From Hofstenia miamia (Eukaryota; Xenacoelomorpha; Acoela), in contig SCFE01000072.1 of NCBI GenBank assembly GCA_004352715.1, forward strand, positions 206,223 through 270,222: DNA of 64,000 bases. The letters are read 5' to 3'. Within the stretch, counting starts at the first letter, position 1. Each line of letters starts with the position of its first letter. A program made the translations under genes and the position numbers. Of the stretch, positions 10,872 through 22,800 are shown piece by piece. The notes beneath the pieces are model-generated. The model was not told the DNA's origin. It saw nothing but the letters and a program-made list of their open reading frames with translations, and searched no databases.

Positions 10872-12640
10872 TATATACCGGACTTTTTCGGCCAATAGGT
10901 AGTCTTGCCTAATTTGGAGTTGATTTGAAGGGAAAAAATATCCGTAGGTACTAGCAGGTGACCACAACAGGTGGTTTTTCATGATGGAATCTTCAAAAAT
11001 CGTGTTTTTTTTAGAAAATTTTCTATACACTCAAAAGTGAGTTTGTTTGTTCCTGAAGTGGGAAATATTTAATCTTGTTTGCTCAGAGAGGTCAAGGTCA
11101 ATGGCTATTGTTAGGTTTCTGTAAAAGTCAAAATCATAACATGAAATACTGTCACAGTGACCTCTGACAAAACCATTGTTGCAGAAAAACCACAACATGA
11201 AGCATAATGAAATATAAATAGGGTTATGGCATCGGCTTGCCGTGGCGCAATCATTTAATATTTTTTTAAAGCAAAACATAATGAATTGAATGTTGTCCTA
11301 TCGCAAACTAACAATTTACAATTTTTGCGTTTGTATAGATATAAATTCATACAATCAAGAATTAAATTCATTTATTAAAAAATTAATGGGAAACACTGCT
11401 TGCTTTGCTTACACGTACGAGTCGCCTATGCAAAACACATTTATACAAATCACATAAATTACAAAAAGAAATTTTCCAGGCTATAGATAAATTACTATAG
11501 TACTATTGTAGTATATATTTTTATGTGCAGTATTATTTTTTCAATTTTTGCCAATATTTTTTCATAATATAATTCTTGTTCCAAGATTTGCGTTTTGATA
11601 CCTTAACACAAATAGAAATCGAATACGGATTTTTAGATTTGAGAATTCTTTTGTCAAAACAAGAAATATCTAAATACAATGCTGAAATTTGAGAAATTTT
11701 CAATAACTTTATTTACAGCTTTCATTATCTCAGCAAAATTCAAACAATTCTATGGTTAAATTTGAATTTTGCATATTTTTACGCGTTGAATTTGGAGCAG
11801 ACATTACCTTCTCTTAAATATGCAATTATAAGGAAATGATCAGAACATAGACAATCATGTAATTAGCGGTAATACCTTAAGCATTAGTAATTTCGTTTTC
11901 ATGTTGTAAGAAAAAGCTATTTGTAAATAATACATTTGCACAATATGAAATGTTTAATATTCCGCTTGAAATTTCCATTGCTAGGATAATATTTCAGCCC
12001 GGAGACTTTTGAAAATACTATGTGTATTTATTATGACTTTTCACCATATGGGTTTGAGCGCATTAGAAATACTACGCGTCTTCTTGGTGAAACAGTCACA
12101 ATTCTAACTGGTTAAATAACCATACAAAATTTTCAACTTCATTTGTGGAATAGGTTTCGAAAATTTGTGTATCGGTAATTGATTGTATTTTTTTAGCAGC
12201 TTTAATCTCTTTGTTGAAAATTCTAACAATTGACATTTGCAAAAAGTGCTTGCTATCTCAGCATAGAATAAACCAAGTACAAATTTTGACGATAATGCCT
12301 TAGATAAAGCTTAATAGATGCAAGATTTGTGGTATTTAAATGTTTTTTTCCTTTGAAAGGTTTTTTCCAAAAGTAATGCTGTATTTCAAACTTGTTAAAG
12401 TTAAACTAATTAATAATGCCTTGATTTAATTATATAGGATAGCTGAGAGATCTTACCAACTTCTGCAGCCACAAGTTCTTAAATAGTATATTGCCAGACG
12501 AGAATTTGGATTTTTTTAGTGTCTGCTCACATCATTTTGATATCTGTAATCATAAACCAATTTTCTGATGACTCCACTGTAATAATCGATTATCAATTGT
12601 ATCTCCAATCCGAACACATTTGTCAACAATCTTATCAATG
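10872..12640. other. AT-rich intergenic stretch, no recognised feature
   Basis: No exon, RNA gene or repeat family seen elsewhere in the window could be recognised here. It directly precedes the first exon of the glycosidase-like gene, so its right end should contain that gene's promoter and 5' UTR. I could not identify a TATA box with confidence in such AT-rich sequence. Confidence 0.4.
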
Positions 12641-12648
12641 TAAACTTA

Positions 12649-12973
12649 ATGAATTCGTTTGATAAAAAAGTTGTACTAATAACTTGCTTCATTACATCGT
12701 ATCAATGTTTGCTTCAGGAATACCTAGCTCTGGAAAATGTTTATTTTTTTGAAGATGGGGTCAAATATTCTTTACAATCAGGAAACTTACACTCTTCCAC
12801 CTTGGAAACTATTGACGGCTGTGACAATTTCGGGAGTTATTCAATGAACCGCACATTTTTATCTTCAGAAAATGGACAACTGCATGTTGAAGCAAGATCC
12901 AAGAAGTATCTAGCAGACGACATAATTGTTTCTGAATTGTTTTTTCCCACTGGCCTTCAAAATTGTTCAACAG
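12649..12973 (+). CDS. Glycosidase-like gene, exon 1 (signal peptide and N-terminal beta domain)
   Basis: The ATG at 12649 opens a frame whose first residues, MNSFDKKVVLITCFITSYQC, look like a signal peptide: basic start, hydrophobic core, small/polar end. The remainder (YFFEDGVKYSLQSG..., SMNRTFLSS) is compatible with a beta-rich N-terminal domain and has possible N-glycosylation sites (NRT, NCS). The best donor is CAACAG-GTAACA at 12973/12974, leaving phase 1. This does not fit exon 2. A weaker donor at 12986/12987 (phase 2) would fit an acceptor at 13254. A small unseen exon is the alternative. Confidence 0.6.
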
Positions 12974-15900
12974 GTAACATATCTATGTCATAGCTACAAC
13001 ATGAAGTTATCTATAAATTGGTCTACAATAACTTATCTATAAATTGGTTTACAAAATGAACTTATCTATAAATTGGTCTACAATATGAACTTATCGATAA
13101 ATTGGTCTACAATAACTTATCTTTAAATTGGTCTACAATAACTTATCTTTAAATTGGTCTACAATAACTTATCTATAAATTGGTCTACAAAATGAACTTA
13201 TCTATAAATTGGTCTACAATAACAGCTTATCTATAAATTGGTTTAGATTTCTAGTGAATTTAAAGTGAAAATACATTTAGGGGATACTTCGAAATTAGCC
13301 GTTGCAGTTGGGTCAATCCCTTTATTCAAACCTTCAAATTTATCATTTTGGGCACAAGGTGGCCGCATGTTTGGTGACATTAATCGTATTCTGGGAAATT
13401 GGAGTAGTGAGGGAGATGTTTCAAAAATATCATCAGGTATCGACAGTGGCACTCTAACTTTGTTTCAAAAATTGTCAGCATTGCTAGTATCAACAGTCAA
13501 TCAATTTACAATCAGGTTTGAACTTGTTTCTGACAATTCATATAGTTCTAATTTGATTTTTGTCATAATTTGTAAACTTTACTTTGTTATCACCTGGTGA
13601 GCTTTGCTCCCTTTTGTATACTATAAACATGATAAATACTAACACCAAAATCAATTCGTTTTGATCATTCTTAGTTTACCGCATAAAACTTTAAAAACTA
13701 AGTACAATATTATGAATAACAAAATATTGCTTAAGAAATATGGTCTTTTTTATGTAATATTTTTCTTAATAAAATTATATAATATAATCTTGAGCTTTGC
13801 ATAAAACAGTTTAATGAATTTGATTATCACAGATCCTTGATTGACTTCATATTCATCCAAATATTTCAATCTTTTAGCTGTTTCTAGACAATTCCCTTGA
13901 AGTTTGTTGTACACCCTGACGTTGCTAGGAATTAGCGAAATATATTTGATTTTGCTTAAGTTATTCAAATTCTTAAAAATGGTCAGAACTGTTAGGACCC
14001 GTCAGGTCGGTCTGGTCTGAAATTGTTTTGACAGGGTAAGGTAGGGTAAAGAAAAGTTTACCCATTTCCTGGCTTACAGTTGAGTTCATGGCTTATAATT
14101 GTTAAGGCGCACAATAGTAGTATATACTTCAGGAAGGAAAGTACCAAAAATGCCTATTGCGTCACTTCTAAAATTATTATTTTTAAATATATATTTCTAT
14201 TAAACAAAAATTTAATAAAGCATAGATCAGAGATGGAATCGGCTACCGGCCGGCCGAGGCCAGTTAGGTCGGGCTGGAAATTTACCGGCCTGCAGCCGCT
14301 TTTAAATTTTAAATTACCGGCCGTTTACCGGCCAAAATTTTAAAAAATATCCATGTTTTATCTTATAAACGGAATACTTTGCTCAGTTTGGGAGAAATTT
14401 CTATGAAAATCTAAAGTTCGAAAAAAATTCTATAGTATGAGCAATTCACAGTTTTGCAATTCTAATAATAATTACATTTACATTCTGGAATTTCTCCAAA
14501 ATTTTGCTACAAACGGAGTTGTTCTGCTTTTTGATAAAGGTAATTTTATTTCAGTTTTCTATGGAACTTACTNTAGGGTAAAGAAAAGTTTACCCATTTC
14601 CTGGCTTACAGTTGAGTTCATGGCTTATAATTGTTAAGGCGCACAATAGTAGTATATACTTCAGGAAGGAAAGTACCAAAAATGCCTATTGCGTCACTTC
14701 TAAAATTATTATTTTTAAATATATATTTCTATTAAACAAAAATTTAATAAAGCATAGATCAGAGATGGAATCGGCTACCGGCCGGCCGAGGCCAGTTAGG
14801 TCGGGCTGGAAATTTACCGGCCTGCAGCCGCTTTTAAATTTTAAATTACCGGCCGTTTACCGGCCAAAATTTTAAAAAATATCCATGTTTTATCTTATAA
14901 ACGGAATACTTTGCTCAGTTTGGGAGAAATTTCTATGAAAATCTAAAGTTCGAAAAAAATTCTATAGTATGAGCAATTCACAGTTTTGCAATTCTAATAA
15001 TAATTACATTTACATTCTGGAATTTCTCCAAAATTTTGCTACAAACGGAGTTGTTCTGCTTTTTGATAAAGGTAATTTTATTTCAGTTTTCTATGGAACT
15101 TACTAATAATATTAAAAGAACCTGTTTATAATACTGAAAATATAATGTATAAGATTTACGCTTGAAATTTTTAAAAATATTGGAAGGGGACACTCAAAAT
15201 AAATTTGACACATCTTACTAAACGAGCAATTATATTTAGTTTCAGTGAAATATTACTTAAATTATATTTGTGAACTTATAAGTTATTCAATGCTAATCGG
15301 GGTCAAATGCTACACCAATGTTTCATATATTTTAACTATCATGCAATGTAAACTAACTAAATAAAAACTTAAGCGTTCACAATTTTTCATTCACTGAAAG
15401 TAAAAACAGCTGATTAAAGTTATAGAAAATATCAAAATTGTGCTTTGCTAGAAATATAGTTATAATATATTGAAATTTGCTTTATGCAATATCAGCTCTA
15501 TGCATCGCTATGTGTAAAACAGCTTAAGTTTATATATATACATGTATGTATATATATATATATATATATATATACAATATATATATACATATACATATAC
15601 AATGTACTTGCATAAATTAAATATACAATGCAAATATAATTTACCGGCCAAAACCGGCCGAAAACCGACCGGCCGGTATTAGCTGTTGCCAAACAACTAC
15701 CGGCTCCGGCCTGAAATTTCCGGCCGGTTCCAACTCTGGCATAGATACGCATTCTATGGGTACGGATGGGTATTGGTATATAATAAAAGGAATTGGTAAA
15801 ATGCAGAAAAACCATGTTGTAAAATTAACAACATTTAAAATAAACTATTGGCTAAATTAAATGTTCACGGTTCTTTAATACAAAATAAAACTAATTGCTC

Positions 15901-16833
15901 ATTTTTCCTTGAGATATTTTTACCCAAACAACTACTGGTGTTTTTGAAACGATAAGCAAACTGTTAATGCTTAAGCAAAATAGGCTACATAAATATCAAC
16001 GTACTCTATTTCTATTTTATTTTTAAATTTCCAAATAGTTGAAAATTTAATACTAACTGAACACATTTAACCTTGAATTAATATGCATGTGAAATTTACT
16101 GTACATAACTGAGTTTAAATAGAATATTAATAATGTTCGGGCATTGGTATTGTAATTGTAAACCACGGGTAACAATGTAAAATTAGCTTCCCCTCACAAC
16201 ACGTTATGCCACGAATTCAATAACATCTCTATGGAAACTTTACAATCCGAAATTTACTTGGGCTCAAAAAAAAATAAAGCATCAACATTCGACTTCAATG
16301 CTTTAATGAAACACAAATGCACCAAGATCGTAGAATCCATTTATATTAAGGAAGAGAAACCTATTTTAAATGCAAAATTTCATCAAGTCTTCATTTATGT
16401 TGTTTAATTTTGATTTTGATTAATGATTTTTCAATTTATAATTTTTACCACCAATTACTTTTTGTATTTTGATTAAAATTATTGTTGATTTTTCTTAAAA
16501 TGATAAAAGAGTTTAGCATTAAAGCAAAATATATAGGCCTATATATATATATATATATACATATATATTATATTTCACACTTTTTGCTATGGAAAATGCA
16601 AAAACCTTACATTTGACGGGGAACGGTCCCAAATTTCTAAGGCTTTTAGCGGGAATCGCACTTTTACCCCAAACAACCTATTTTTTGGCTTTTGCTCCCG
16701 TAGTATTTGCTCGAACTTAAATCTATTTGCTATGAAGGTAGGTAAATTAAAGAGACACTACCCTGCATAATTTCAAAGATTTATCTTTGGAAACGCGGTA
16801 ATGATGAGGTTTTTAAAAAACATTTAGTGGAAG

Positions 16834-16869
<36 letters not shown>

Positions 16870-19800
16870 CAGTCTACGAGTAAAATTGATGCACTTCAAT
16901 CACTTATTGACCAGAATACGATGTTGCGGCAAACAAGCGCGAAGGTAGAATTTTATTCTTGGGAGTGCAAAGCAAATTTTGAAGGGTGCAAATTATAATT
17001 TGAAAAATAATTTCATATTTCTCGTCAGTTATTCATCGGCGATTTTAATGGAAGACGCCTATGATTTATTTACAATATATTGTGAATGGAAAATTAAGAG
17101 AGCTTAGTTATATAAATAGCTGTAATAAAAACACAAATAAAGTATAATAAAATAAAAGTTTGCTAGCAAAAATTTATTTTTTTAAAAATAAATATTGCCA
17201 ATTTAGTGATGTCATTTTCTATGATAAAAGTGACATATTGTTAATCTCTGTAAACATAGTTTATCTGACTTTATTCTTTACTGAATTAAAAGTCTAGAAA
17301 AAGTTACCACCAGGTCAGAAAGTGTATGCATATTTTCAAAAACGTGTTTGTCAAAAAGCGCCATCACTTAAAGGATATCTTCGAAATCTGGACGAATTAC
17401 ATAAAACGAATTTCTTGAAGACTTCCAATTCACAAACGTCTAATTAAATGTTGTATTTTTCAGCTACTTTTCTAAATAAATCACTTTCAGGCAAAAACTA
17501 CTCCAGTTTGTAATTGAATTGTTTTAATAGTTTCATAAATTTTTAGGTCATCACTGAAAAGAACATCACGTTTACCAATGCAGGTGTCAGAATTTCAAAT
17601 AAGATCTGTTTCCAATTTAGGGAATACACTTTAAACTGAAAATCGACAGAAAATCACTATAGAGATTTCATTCAACATAGGTTGTTGCATGATTAGTCTA
17701 AGATGTTAGTTTTAGCGTCTATGTAATCGTGTAACTCCTATAATTTTTCGAAGTCCGCTTGAAATCTTTTTCCAAAACGTTTGTGAAATTGAAAATGCAA
17801 ACGACTGGAATCCTTTGCTGGCAAAAAGATGGTTTAAGGAAACCCTAAGGATTAAAATACCAAGTGCTTCATTACTAGTTTTAGCATCATGAGAGTCCTG
17901 TAAAATACTTCATTCTTCTAATATATCTGGAAAATAGTAAAAAAGATATCACTCGGTGTTGAGAATTTCATTGGCTGTCAATCATGTTTGCATTATTTGG
18001 CGGTACAAGACTTGTGCTTTGGGGGTGCATGCACCCCATGCAACCCTCTGCCTCCACCACTGGCTTCCAATATATACTTACAAAATGACTTAGCTCAGTG
18101 TTGGAAAATACCTATGCATTCATTAATTAAATAAGTACTTTTAACATAATTATATCTTTTTATCTAAAATATAGTTATTATTCAACATTTGTTGAAGCAA
18201 TAGAAAATGTATTGCAGTCGCCGATGCAAATATCCCACATATCTGCAAATTGTCTGTAAATGTATCATATCCATCATCTTGAACAATTAATTTTTGAAAA
18301 ATAATTAGTTTCACAATAAATTAATCAGTGGCAGAAATGGAATTGGATCGGATCTCAGATCCATTCGGATCGGATCTTCATTTTGAGAAAATTTCGGATC
18401 TGTTTCGTATCCAAAAAATTTATTTGTACATTTTATACATTACGCATATTTTTACATTGAAATCCACTTCAAGTGTGTTAATAATCCCAATCTAAGTGAC
18501 ATTTTGTAATTGAATTTTATTGTTCATACAACAGGTTGGTCACTAATACAAAAAATTTTTATAGAGCCATACATTGGGCATAGCAATAATAAGGTTCTAA
18601 TTTATTTGATGTTGATTTCATATAATTTAAAATTTGTAATCCAATCTAGTATCCAATTTCAATGAAGAGTAAAATTTAAAATTTATATTTAAATCTCCCA
18701 TTTAATTTGATTTTGATGCACTCTACTGCAATTTTTATAATGTCTTGCAAAATACATTTGGCTTTATTTTTTAATTTGTCATTGTTTGTGATATTCTTGT
18801 TTTCATCGCCTTACCTACAATTTTGATGCAAATTTTATCTTTTTGTTTGAAACAACTTCAAATCTCAATTCATAGTAACATAGCAAAATGGTGATTCGGA
18901 AATAATAAAGTTAATAGGGCGGTAATAGATTCAAAGCAAATTTATTGCTGTAAACCTGTACCAAAGCTACAAACTACAAATACATGTAATATCATAAGAA
19001 ACTCAACTATTTGAACTCTATTAATATATTATGACTATAGTTGATGACAATTTTAGGAATTAGATTCCTACAAAGCTTATAAATAAGCAAGGAAATAAAT
19101 TTGTTAGAGTTTTGGCAGAGCAATTCTCAATTTCCACTCATAATCAAAGTCACGCCAATCATAAACGGATTTGCTTCTTGTGAGTGCAATTTTTCAACGA
19201 GCCGAACTGAGCGGAATTTAAACACAGTGTTTGATATTCAAAGAGCCTAAAACGAGCCTTTTTAAGCAAAGTAAATTTATAGTTCTGCTTGTTAATTTGA
19301 TTATGCAGATTTTTCTTATTTGTTCATTCAGTATGCCACTCTTATAAACTTATTTAAGATATGTTGTTTAAATAATGGGAAGAGCTATGTAAAAATGCCT
19401 TGAACTCAATATTTTTAAAAAATATCGAGCTAAAACGGGACACATTGAAAGATTTTATGAGGCAAGTCGAGCCGAGCTGAGTCCAACTTAGTCAAAATTT
19501 AAACGAGCCGAGCTTGGAAATTTCTGCTCGTTTACAAATCTGCGTAGATGGGCAATTACAGATGAAAGAGGCTATCTATTTCAAACATAGATGAAGATTA
19601 GCCGAACATTAAGGGCCACGAAATCCAGTTTGGCCCATTTAAATCATAGCCATTTTAGGCCCATTTTATGATCGTTGAGAAAAGCAGTTCTTGAATTTTT
19701 TTGTAGTACTAGAAGAACATTTGAGGCTATTGTAACATTTCAAAATTTATCATTGATTTTTCAACAGATGGCTTTTAAGTTATACAGGATTCACTGCTTT

Positions 19801-22800
19801 CGAAGTCGTCCCATTTTTCCAATATCTCAATACCAGCCCGACCCTGTCCTCCGCTGTGGTATATCGTATATGCCCATTTTTGATCTCAAGAGAGTGTTGA
19901 AACACTTAAAATTTTCTATTCGCATCTGAAAAAAACAAATATATATTAAGCACGTTTATTTATTGTTAGAATATTTATTTATATTCGGATCCATTTCGGA
20001 TCAAAAACTAAACTCTTTTGAAAATTCGCATCGAGTCGGATCCGGATCGGATCGGATTTTAATCTGTTGGATCCGATTCCATAATTGATCTATGGCAATT
20101 ATGGTTCTATTTTAAAACAGTTGGCGTGCACCCTTACTGTTCTGTGAAATTTTTATTCAAAGGAAAATTGAAGTTGAATGAATTAACTGAAAGTGAATTT
20201 TTGTGTATGTAATTTTCATTCTTTACCAATCAATAAAATTTGCATTAATTGCATCATTTTTAAATGCTTGAGACAATTTTTTGTTATAGAATTTTAGTTC
20301 TAAACGATTTGTAAATATTTGATAGTTTGAGAACAGACCATTTTCCAAGAAATAATAATACATCACTATGCCATCAAGTGGAAAGGTGTATTGATATTTC
20401 CATTTTCATCTATTATATCATGTATGCATTTTACATCTTAATTAATTGTTTCAGTTTAAATATATTTGTTGAATTCATTTTCATTTAAATTGTCTTCCTA
20501 ATTTAGTCAAATGTTTTATGACATAAAAAACAAACGTGTTCACTGGGGAGCGATGGGAAACCTCTCAGAAATTCCACCAGAAACAAAGCTTCAATGGATT
20601 TTTGTCCGCAGCAATGGTGTTAGAAATGCAGTCACGAAATGGGGAAACTACTTGTGCAATATTTATGAAAAGCAATGGTCAAAAGTTAGTTACATTCTTT
20701 TCAAAATTGAACTCATGCAAACATCAATATTATTAAATTATGTTAAAAAAACAGCCTTGATAATTGAAATTGCTTCATTAGTACTTTATACTTATGAAAA
20801 CAATTATGTGGTTGAACACGTAGGGAGTTGTCTAGGCATTCTTCTATTGAAATTCTATTGTGAAATATATTTTTGAATTTCATCTTTTATAAATAATCAA
20901 TAAATTAAAATTCCATTTTAATACATTAAGTTATATGAAATTTCATTGTAGAACTTTTAATATTTAAAATACCAGATAATTAATTGATATGCGATCAAAA
21001 AAAAATTTCAAGCCCATAAATTAATGGGTTTTTTCTTTTACCCAATTATTATGAAATTAAAGACATAGTAAATCATCGAATCTTGTATCAATAAAAAACC
21101 AGTACACATTAAACTTTTTTTAAGAAAAATCATTGTGAACTTTTAAAACTTCATCCAAAAGTTTTCTCTTAGCACTAACAGAAAGCTGATAAGGAGTCAG
21201 GTGTTGCCTGCAGCAAATAAGGGCAAAATTGATTTTGCAAGGTTGACATCGATAACAGAACTTTTGTCTCATCAAAACCATTTATGTGCTGTTATTGTTT
21301 CGACTATTCTAGTTTCAGTTCTTTAAGACATAAATTCAAAACAAACTTGAAATTTGAAAGGTCTTGCTTCTGTTCGTCCTGCATTTGTACTAAACCATCT
21401 TCGAGATCATAGTCCAATTTGATAATCAAACTCGGGTGTAAAATTCACACTCATCACTAAGTTCAGTTACTAGGCATGGAAATGCTACCGAAAAAACCTG
21501 ACGAAATTTTTCCACAAAATTGTGAGTGAATTTTAAATAATTGGCAAACATTGGCAAATTTTCATCTTAAACAACAAATTAATCGTTTTTTAATTGCTCA
21601 ATATATTAATTGATTTTCAATTATGGCAATAACTGAAATATCAATGGCATATTGCCTACCCCTTGCCAGGATTAATTAGAATATTAATTTTTTATTTGAA
21701 TTTTGTGACAATTATGATCAGTCCTAACGTTCAAAGATTCTATTCACATGCATGTTTATTGAATATTATCTGCAATAAAAATGCGTTTAGAAGCCACAAT
21801 TTGTATTCTAATTTCTCTATTTTTAGAATCAGTTTATTTCCAATTATTTGGGATATTGGACAGACAATGGTGGATTTTATTATTACAACTCTCATCACTA
21901 TGCTACCACAATAAACATGATTGTCGCACATTACAAAAGGATTAACCTTCCGATCAGGTACATTCAGTATGATTCGTGGTGGTATTACAAAGATCCTGGT
22001 CGCAACTATGGAGGTGTAATTAATTGGACTGCAATTCCGGAAGTTTTTCCAAAGAATATGTCAAGATTGAATCGTCAAATTAGACTCCCAGTTGTTGCTC
22101 ATAATAGACATTGGTCCAGCAAAACCCAATATTCAAAAGAAAACGGTGGTCAATTCAACTTCATTGTTGAGAAGGCATTTTCTATTCCAAATGATAAGCA
22201 GTTTTGGGATTTTCTCTTTTCATCAGCAAAATTATGGGGTCTTCATACGTATGAGCAGGATTGGATGAATGTACAAGTGGAGTCCATGTCTGCCACCCAG
22301 TCTGATTTTAACTTGGTGTACGACTGGCTATACCAAATGGATAAATCAGCAGCTGAACATGACATCAACATACTTTACTGCATGACTTTGTGCAATCAAG
22401 CGCTCAATTCCATTCTGTTGTCTTCAATTAGCCTAATTAGGGTAAGTGATGATTACCAGCCAGGAAATGAGCAATGGAGAATTGGAATAACAAGCATGCT
22501 ATCATGGGCAATTAAATTGGTTCCTTTTAAAGATATATTTTGGACCACGAATTATCAGCCTGGTAATATATACAATAAGTCTGAATTATACCCACAACTT
22601 GAGGTATGACTTTTATTATAAACAACTAGAGTCAATTGGAGTTGAACTGCTAAAAGCACCCATAACTATGAGGTGGATTCAATGGTGCATGTCCAATCTA
22701 GCATTATTCCGTCCGTACCCTTATATATCCTTCAGGATACTGCTTGATATATTTTTCTATATAACGTTGAAGACAAACTCATAGTTCTCCAATGCAATAG

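Larger units (their letters stand above)
18332..20087. mobile_element. Non-autonomous hAT-type element, 1756 bp, with a nested hAT MITE
   Basis: The left end CAGAAATGGAATTGG and the inverted right end CAATTATGGAATCGG form imperfect terminal inverted repeats, followed on both sides by ggatcgga-rich subterminal DNA. Flanks are atcagtgg (18324-18331) and atctatgg (20088-20095), a diverged 8-bp target duplication (6 of 8). No transposase frame is recognisable. The interior carries LINE 3'-end sequence near 18935 and a second hAT MITE at about 19190-19545, so it is a nest of insertions. It lies in intron 2 of the glycosidase-like gene. Confidence 0.75.

Noticed and set aside
14080-14343. An 87-residue protein present twice (also at 14612-14875)
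   Set aside because: It is a frame through the end of a hAT element, doubled by the likely assembly duplication at 14573. It is not a gene family.
20536-20736. Alternative frame through exon 3 of the glycosidase-like gene
   Set aside because: It cannot be joined in phase to the flanking exons and lacks the family-like residues of the chosen frame.
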